Shown one piece after another: positions 58,022-64,000 of a DNA stretch of 64,000 nt. The notes beneath the pieces were generated by a model, which saw only the letters and a program-made list of their open reading frames with translations, was not told where the DNA came from and ran no database searches. The translations under genes were made by a program, and so were the position numbers. The first letter of the stretch is position 1. Each line of letters starts with the position of its first letter. Source of the DNA: Muscardinus avellanarius (taxonomy: Eukaryota > Chordata > Mammalia > Rodentia > Gliridae); the NCBI GenBank assembly GCA_963383645.1, contig OY726560.1, positions 64,001,058 to 64,065,057 of the forward strand, written 5' to 3'.

Positions 58022-58236
58022 TTATCTGGGTGGAGTGGTGCATGCTTATAACCTAAGTACTTGGGAGGCTGAGACAGGAGGATAACAGGTTCAAAGCCGG
58101 CCTCAGCTACTTAGTGAGGTCCTCTTCAACTTAGTGAGATCCTGTTTTAACATAAAAGAATAAAATTGGGCTGGGGGTATAGCTTGGAGGTAGAATGTCT
58201 TGGTTCAATCTCTATTACCACCAAAAAAAAAAAAAA
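58022..58236 (+). mobile_element. B1-dID SINE, type A
   Basis: ATCTGGGTGGAGTGGTGCAT, ID half GGGCTGGGGGTATAGCTTGG, and a tail of 16 A. It adjoins the 3' end of the ancient L1. Confidence 0.88.
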
Positions 58237-58245
58237 AAGCTTTAT

Positions 58246-58400
58246 AAAGCCAGGCATTTTGGTACACACTTATAATCCCAGTACTTAGGAGGCTGAGACA
58301 GGAGGATCTAAGGCTCAAGGATAACTTCAGCAATCGGTGAGAGATTCCCAGCAACCTAAAGAGACTCTGTTTCAAACAAAAAAGGGCTGGGCTAGTAACA
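58246..58400 (+). mobile_element. B1-dID SINE, 3'-truncated
   Basis: AGCCAGGCATTTTGGTACAC to CTCTGTTTCAAACAAAAAAG, with only GGGCTGGGCTAGTAACAC left of the ID half. Confidence 0.82.
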
Positions 58401-58604
58401 CACACACCTTTATTAGCTTTCAGTATAAGGCCAGCCATGATAATAGAAATTTTGGTACTTCCTTCAGATCAGAAACCTCAAATTCTCCAGCAGACTGTTC
58501 ATGGAAACTGGAGATTTTTGTAATTTGAAGAAGGTAAACATGGAAAAATAAATATCATCATGTGTTTCCAGGCCCCCAAATTATGCATTTCTGGGGTCCT
58601 TAGT

Positions 58605-58812
58605 GCCCTCTTTTTTATACTAGGGATTGAAGCCAGGGACATTCTACCTCTGAGCTCAGCCTTTTTTATTTTATTTTATTTTATCTTGAAACAGGGTGTA
58701 GCTATGTTGTTGAGACTCTCACTAAGTTGCTGAAGCTGTCCCTGAACCTGTGATCCTCCTGTCTCAACCTCTCAAACACTAGGCTTACAGGTGTGTGCCA
58801 TTGTGCCAGTCT
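58605..58812 (-). mobile_element. B1-dID SINE, type A, diverged
   Basis: TTTATACTAGGGATTGAAGC, a TTTTA repeat in the joint, through GATCCTCCTGTCTCAACCTC to CATTGTGCCAGTCT. Confidence 0.82.
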
Positions 58813-60067
58813 CCCTCTGCCCTCTGACCTCTTTTGTGTCCCTCCAGCGAAACACTTGAGCTCTGCTGCTTCTTCCACTTCTCTAACATACTTTCCAATT
58901 TTCTTAGCTTTAGACCTGCCTCAAATTTCCCATGGTCCTGACCTCGATTCCCGTGAATTATTATTGCTCCACCTAACTCATGGTTGTCATGCTTCCTCCT
59001 GCCCAGCCCAATTACCTGATCCTGACTTCTGATTGTTCCTTTTGATTAACTCTTTTCATTATTTCTACATACATTTAAAAAAAAAACCTTTTGTCTTATT
59101 TTAGGCTTCACTTTAGCTTTGATTAAGGCAGCCACTTGGACTCAAAAAAGAAAGTCAATTCCTTGTTTCTTTTGAGAATGGCAACTTTGGGTTTTGCCAT
59201 ATTAAATGTCAGTTCTACAGGTGAGATTCAATAGATAACTTAAGATTTGAGATTAGAGCCACAAGGAGAAATTAGGGATAAAATGTATATTTGGTCCCCA
59301 TGTCAAAATAAGAAGTGAGCTGAAACATCAAACTTGCATGAGATGCTACAAGATAAGGGGTTGGAGAATGATTAGAATCAAGGAAATGGCCAAGTTCACC
59401 CTCAAAACATTACACAGAATAAATGTATGCAGAAAGATTGTATTTTTACCTTGAATTCTCTAGGTTAATAATTATATTGAAAACTGCTTTATAAAATAAA
59501 AAAGCAGTAGACCTGGAAGATCCGAACCACTTTGAAGAAATTACTTAAGATTATAAAAATGAAAAGTAATTGTGATCTTCTTTTTTTTTCTAAAACGACA
59601 ATCTATGCGTTAAAGGAGACGATCTTACACAAAACACAAACCCTGAACTGAAACCGCCTCCCCCACTAGGTGGCAAAAGTAAGCCATGGGATAGAGACAG
59701 GACAGCTGGGTGTCTACACCCTGGCTTGTCACTTCTTCCTAAGGAGTGTGTCCTTAAGACCATCATTTTGAAAAATTCACTCCATTCATTTGAAATAATG
59801 TAGTCGCTGGCTGTCTCTAATCAATAAAATCTGTAAAACAGAGGGGTAATACCTTGTGTTGTTATTTGGTAACAACCCAAATGTTTTGAAAAACTTAACA
59901 TTTCTCTTACAAAGAATATTAAAGAGAATATTACTGTGGTAATTGGCAAATCTGTCCCAACAGTCCTTGGAAAATGCTACTGAAGAATGATAAGCTAGAT
60001 TATGAACTCCATTTTACATAAGCTATTGTTAACTCTTACATTGGTAAGGGGCTATCCGAAGTCATTT

Positions 60068-60252
60068 CTAGTTCAGGCATGGTAGTACACACCCGTGATC
60101 CCAGTTGTTGGGAAGCTGGAGACAGAAGGACACAAGTTTGAGGGCAACCTCAGCAATTTAGTGAGACCATGTTTCACAATAAAATAGGGCTGGAAGTGTA
60201 GTTCAAAGATAGAATGCCTCTGGTTTTAGTCCCCAGTACCACAAATGCTCAT
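60068..60252 (+). mobile_element. B1-dID SINE, type A
   Basis: TAGTTCAGGCATGGTAGTAC through TCACAATAAAATAGGGCTGG to AGTCCCCAGTACCACAAA. The flank GTCATTTCTA occurs at 60061 and 60266. Confidence 0.87.
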
Positions 60253-60861
60253 AACACACACAAAGTCATTTCTAAACTGGTATCTATCATAGGTTGCTCT
60301 TCCACCTGGACTTCCATGAATAGAGAAAGCTTCTGGGAGTTTTGTTAGTTACATGGGACTTGGAATATGCTCGAAAATAGCCTGAAATGAATTAGCACTT
60401 TCAAATGTGCTATTGAAAGGTTTTCTTTTTTTTTTTTTTTAGTTCCAAATAATGGTCCATTTTAATTTTAGTATTAGCATTAGTAGTATTTTCTCTCCTC
60501 TTTCTTTTCATATTTCTTTTGTATTTGTCTTTTGTCTCCATACATCTTTGAAGGACAGCAGCCTATTGGTTTTATTCTAATAGAGATGGACTGTCTCGCT
60601 AATGTTTGTAAGACCAGACCTGGACTGTAGAGGAATGGCATTTTGCTGGCGGTATCCTGCAAAACCAGAGACAGTATCAAATTTGGGGGGAGATGTCTCA
60701 AGTCTCAGCCCACAAAAAGATTTTCCGTTTCTTTTCCTGAACTTTAGCATTGCAGCACTCGTCAAAGTGTCTTTACCAAATATTCTACTTTAAAGGCAGC
60801 TAGTCATATATTTATCCATTCAACAAATATTTATCCAATGCCATGTTTCAAAAATAAACAA

Positions 60862-61062
60862 TTTAGCTGGGCGTGGTGGCGCATGCTTGTAATTCCCGTG
60901 CTTGGGAGTCAGAGACGGGAAGATCACGCAGATTCGAAGCCAGCCGCGCGCGCTGGCTTAGGAGACCCTGTTTCCAAATAAAAAAATGTTAAAAAAAAAA
61001 GGTCTGGGAGTGTAGCCCGGAGGGAGAAGGGCTTCCAGGAACCCCAGTACCACACACACAAA
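60862..61062 (+). mobile_element. B1-dID SINE, type B
   Basis: TTAGCTGGGCGTGGTGGCGC with AGCCGCGCGCGCTGGCTTAG and CCAGGAACCCCAGTACCACA, followed by an AAAT-rich tail to about 61098. Confidence 0.93.
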
Positions 61063-61185
61063 AATAAATAAAAATAAATAAATTAATTAATTAATTAAAA
61101 TATTTTGGCTGTATTTTAAACAGGAAGCAAAGTATTCAGGTGTTTTGTTATTATTTTTGATGAATACTTTTCAAATTGTGGTTCA

Positions 61186-61630
61186 TTGCTGGGCATCGTG
61201 GCCCATGCTTGTAGTTCCAGTACTTTGGAGGCTGAGACAGGAAGTTTGCAGGTTCATGGCCAGCCTCAGCTACTTAGTGAGACCCTCTGCAACTTAGTGA
61301 ACCCTGTTTCAAAATAAAGAATAAGCCGAGCATGGCAGTGTACTCTTGTGATTCCAGTACTTGGGAGGCTGAGACAGGAGAATCATAGGTTCAAGAATAG
61401 TCTCAGCAAGTAGTGAGACTCTCATTAGTCTATGGAGACCCTGTTTCCAAATAAAAATTTAAAAATAGGGCTGGGGAATAGAGCTTGGAGATAGGATGGC
61501 TCTGTATTCAATCTCGAGTACTGAAACAAACAAATAATAAATATATAAATATTTTTCAAAGAATAAAAATAGAACTGGGGGTATTGTTCTGAAGTAGAAT
61601 GCCCCTGGGTTCAGTCACCAGTTACCCCCC
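61186..61630 (+). mobile_element. B1-dID SINE, type A, split by a second B1-dID
   Basis: The B1 half is 61186-61323 (ATTGCTGGGCATCGTGGCCC ... AAATAAAGAATAA). It resumes at about 61557 with AAAGAATAAAAATAGAACTG and its ID half to 61630. The split point repeats AAAGAATAA. Confidence 0.87.
61324..61556 (+). mobile_element. B1-dID SINE, type A, nested
   Basis: GCCGAGCATGGCAGTGTACT to CAATCTCGAGTACTGAAACA, inserted in the dimer joint of another B1-dID, as in the nest at 30025. Confidence 0.87.
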
Positions 61631-62160
61631 CAAAAAAAATTGTGATTCATTGTTTAGGTAAATTCCATGAAAAAAAACCCACTATTTTATTAATTCTTCC
61701 ATTCTAGTCTTCATAATTTATGTAGAAAAGTTCCTAAAAGAGAATCATGTGTCATCCCAGGAAGTTATAAATCACTTTGGGGTACCATGTATTCATTTAT
61801 ATTTTATGCCCAAATGATGTCTCCCAGGCACACTTGGCTATGCGATGTTATCTTTTTCACAGTTACAAGGAAACTTATCATTCGAGCCTATTGCTTAGTC
61901 GCTAGTAGCAGTGTTGTGATGGGCTCCTAGGGCCTCATTTTATGAATGAGGCTGATCACTGGTCTCACCTCTAATCAAATTTACAATTGAGGAATTAGTT
62001 GTTTCTCTTTTTTGCTTTGGAAAGGAGATTACAAGTGGTAACATTTTCCCCACAGGCTTCAGTAATGACTACTCAAGAATAAGTAGGAGGTGTCTGTGAC
62101 ACACCAAACTTCAGGTGTGACCTCACGAGGAGCCAGTGTTAGGGAGTCTCTAGCACCGGC

Positions 62161-62168
62161 TATAAGAG
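62161..62168 (+). promoter_or_regulatory. Candidate TATA box upstream of the kinase pseudogene
   Basis: TATAAGAG about 320 bp before the kinase ATG, in a locally GC-richer stretch. A TATA here would be odd for an ordinary processed copy. There is no functional evidence. Confidence 0.25.
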
Positions 62169-62391
62169 GCTCTTGCTGCTGCTGGGTGCTGCCCATCAGT
62201 ACAGGGAGCTCTTGGTGGTGACCTGTCGGGTTCCAAGATAGTTAGCGCTTTGGGTGGATTGGTGGCTTTGGATCTGATTTGTTGGTTTGGACTTTTGGCA
62301 TTGTTTTGTGTGTTTGTTTGCTTGTTTGCTTGGGTTTGTTATTTTAATGTACTTTCGTTTGTTGGTTTGTTTTTTCAGCTAACATTGTTAG

Positions 62392-62935
62392 TTGCTATTA
62401 TGGCTTTTGATTGTCAGTGTTAGGAGAGATAATAGAGAGGCCAGGCCAGGCCTTGAGGCCAACTTTCCCTGTGAGGATGTCCTCATGGACAATTATATGG
62501 TCCTGAAGGACACTGGCAAGGGTAGTATTGCTCAGATCAAACTGGCCCACCATGTTCTCAGTGGGACGGAGGTAGCTGTGAAATTCTTGCCTCCGTATAG
62601 GGACAACCTTTTTGTTCAATCTGAAATTGCTCTCATGAGGTCAGTGGAACACCCACACGTCATATAGCTGTTTGAGATCATAGACATGCCGACTGCATCT
62701 ACCTGTTGATGGGGCACGTGAGTGGGATGGGAGGGTGCTGCTGCATCCCATCAGGGAAGCCCAGAGGGTGTTCTACCAGGTTGTAAGTACAGTGTGCTAC
62801 TTCCACAAGAGAGGCATCCTACACAGGGACATGAAGCCACAGAACATCCTGGACTCAGAAGGGAACATCAAAGTCACTGACTTTGGACTGAGCTGCCACT
62901 CCAGGGCCAGGCACTCCAGTGCCTCTGGGTGATCC
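62392..62935 (+). pseudogene. Truncated MARK/SMOK-type serine/threonine kinase pseudogene
   Basis: The protein-like frame begins at about ATG 62485 (MDNYMVLKDTGKGSIAQIKL). It shows the glycine-rich loop (GKGSIAQIKLA) and the ATP lysine (EVAVKFL). SEIALMRSVEHPHVI follows, then stop TAG at 62665. A second frame carries a [15 protein letters not shown] piece. A third (62735-62932) carries [20 protein letters not shown], the catalytic HRDMKPQN (62822-62845) and DFG (62879-62887). At least one stop and two frameshifts are present. It ends after DFGLS, beside an (AC)n run, so the C-lobe is missing. The sequence is closest in flavour to sperm motility kinases (SMOK) and AMPK-related MARK kinases. 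It lies in the sense direction of a STAU2 intron. No intron was seen inside it and no poly(A) tail was found because of the truncation. Confidence 0.75.
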
Positions 62936-62940
62936 TGGGT

Positions 62941-62943
<3 letters not shown>

Positions 62944-62989
<46 letters not shown>
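62944..62989. repeat. (AC)n microsatellite
   Basis: 23 AC units immediately after the break in the kinase pseudogene, followed by ACTGCACTGCACTGC. Confidence 0.97.
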
Positions 62990-62994
<5 letters not shown>

Positions 62995-64000
62995 TGCACT
63001 GCAAATTAGATCATGTAATCATATAGGTCCTGAATCTTTTTAATACCTTTTGGAAGGAGTCTTAAGAAGCATCTCCTCTGGACACACACCTTTCCCAGTG
63101 GCCATTAGAAACGGAATCTCCTTTTGTTTTGTTCTCTTGTGAAATAACAGGTACTTTCTCAGGATGAGCTGCTACTAGAAAAGAAACAACAAATAATTGA
63201 AACCATCTTAAGCTATATATTTTTGCTGCATATTCATGGGCCAGAAGGTAACTTGATATGAATGGTTTTGGTCAAAGAATAATCTTATTAAACATGCTTT
63301 TGGAAATACTTGCTGAATTTTATAATCTTACAACACTACCCCCAGAAGGCCAAAATTGTGAATTCTATGATAGGTACAGGTAAATGCAGGCAAAGAAAAT
63401 TCTAAAGTTCCTTCCTGAAAAAAAAAAAAAAAATACTAGATAGCAGAATATGCCCAGGAAACTGACCTAAGCTTTTACTTTAGAAATTTAGAGTCTAGGA
63501 AATCTCAGAGAAATTTATAGAGTGAGATGTACTAATATATTTTCATAGATAAGCCATCTAGAGTCTGTGTATATGGGGCATTTAACATGATAGTAATAAA
63601 TGTAATAGTTTAAAATTTTTAAGACATTGAATATAAACATGCAACTCTAAAATAGATCATACTTTACCATTAATATCGGTTTTCTTTGACTAGAGATGTA
63701 TTTCTATTTAAAAGCCTAGTGCTACTTAGGATAAATTTTGAAGATCTAAAGTATTTAGTTATCTTTACCTTATTAAATGACATTTAACAAGGATTTAATA
63801 CTTTTGTTTAGTAAATATCCAACTGGGAGGGCTTCTGCAATTTTTTTAAGTAGAAAAGTTTGCACAAAAGAAGTGTTCTTATTACCAAATTAGTTTCTTT
63901 GAAGTATGTGGCAGATTACATCAGTCTCTTATTTGAATTGGTACAACAGAAGACATCCATTGTACATCATTAGTGATGCATTAAATTGGTTATTTATGTT

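Larger units (their letters stand above)
32929..64000 (+). other. STAU2: STAU2 intron downstream of the cassette exon, running off the window
   Basis: More than 31 kb with no further recognised STAU2 exon. I looked by eye for coding sequence of the expected final segment (AALSALKQFSEQ...) and did not find it. The intron carries many SINEs, composite L1 copies 2 and 3, an ancient L1 and a kinase pseudogene. Unique stretches without a nameable feature include 33060-34130, 34330-35330, 37740-38620, 41040-41580, 44850-46280, 46480-48240, 51910-53540, 58815-60065, 61640-62140 and 62990-64000. Confidence 0.8.

Noticed and set aside
62392..62935. A functional kinase gene
   Set aside because: An in-frame stop at 62665, at least two frame changes and loss of everything after DFGLS rule out an active kinase.
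33060..64000. Search for the last STAU2 coding exon (AALSALKQFSEQ...)
   Set aside because: No matching translation was found by eye on the + strand. It presumably lies beyond the window, but a diverged or short exon could have been missed; a tblastn search would settle it.
1..64000. tRNA genes, based on many A-box/B-box-like phrases
   Set aside because: All seen cases are ID halves of SINEs (tRNA-Ala-derived) with A-rich tails and target duplications, not cloverleaf tRNA genes.
1..64000. CRISPR arrays or prokaryotic operons
   Set aside because: Spliced exons, SINEs, L1 and LTRs show mammalian nuclear DNA. The regular repeats present are microsatellites or transposon copies.

Overview
This is a stretch of mammalian (rodent) nuclear DNA lying inside one protein-coding gene, STAU2 (Staufen double-stranded RNA-binding protein 2), transcribed from the + strand. 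Two coding exons are recognised by translation and correct splice borders: 5583-5890 (Staufen-swapping-motif region and first helix of the last dsRBD-like domain) and 32815-32928 (a symmetric 38-codon cassette holding the beta strands of that domain). The window holds intron to the left, a 26.9 kb intron between the exons, and more than 31 kb of downstream intron. The final STAU2 coding exon was not found and probably lies beyond the right edge.

The rodent assignment rests on the SINEs. There are about 45 B1-dID dimers (a 7SL-derived B1 half joined to a tRNA-Ala-derived ID half), plus free ID elements. B1-dID is known from the squirrel, mountain beaver and dormouse lineage. A CpG-rich, little-diverged subfamily (called type B here) has about ten copies. 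The other B1-dIDs (type A) are older. I cannot name the species.

Layout. 1-5582: intron with a MaLR-type LTR and old SINE/L1 fragments. 5583-5890: STAU2 exon. 5891-13450: mostly unique intron with a short perfect hairpin at 9287-9322. 13450-21850: antisense ancient L1 fragments, two more MaLR/MLT-like LTRs and several SINEs. 21970-24050: SINE cluster. 25485-28622: composite L1-like element copy 1 (- strand), inserted into an ID SINE. 29768-30385: three-level SINE nest. 32815-32928: STAU2 cassette exon. 34130-41030: SINE-rich intron. 41599-44543: composite element copy 2 (+ strand). 48847-51884: composite element copy 3 (- strand). 53770-58020: an ancient sense-strand L1 cut by SINEs. 60864-61628: SINEs. 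62150-62935: a broken copy of a MARK/SMOK-type serine/threonine kinase.

The most unusual item is the family of three composite L1-derived elements. Each has an L1 5'UTR starting at a YY1-like site, an ORF1 (about 304 codons, broken in all three), then an L1 ORF2 3' segment in the OPPOSITE orientation, then a G-rich polypurine tract and an AATAAA tail. Each copy is bounded by its own target-site duplication around the whole composite, so the chimera was mobilised as one unit. It resembles a HAL1 (ORF1-only) non-autonomous LINE carrying a fixed internal inversion. I do not know of a described family with this architecture.

No tRNA, rRNA, CRISPR, prokaryotic operon or other intact protein-coding gene was seen. 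Nearly all other open frames are chance or repeat-derived.
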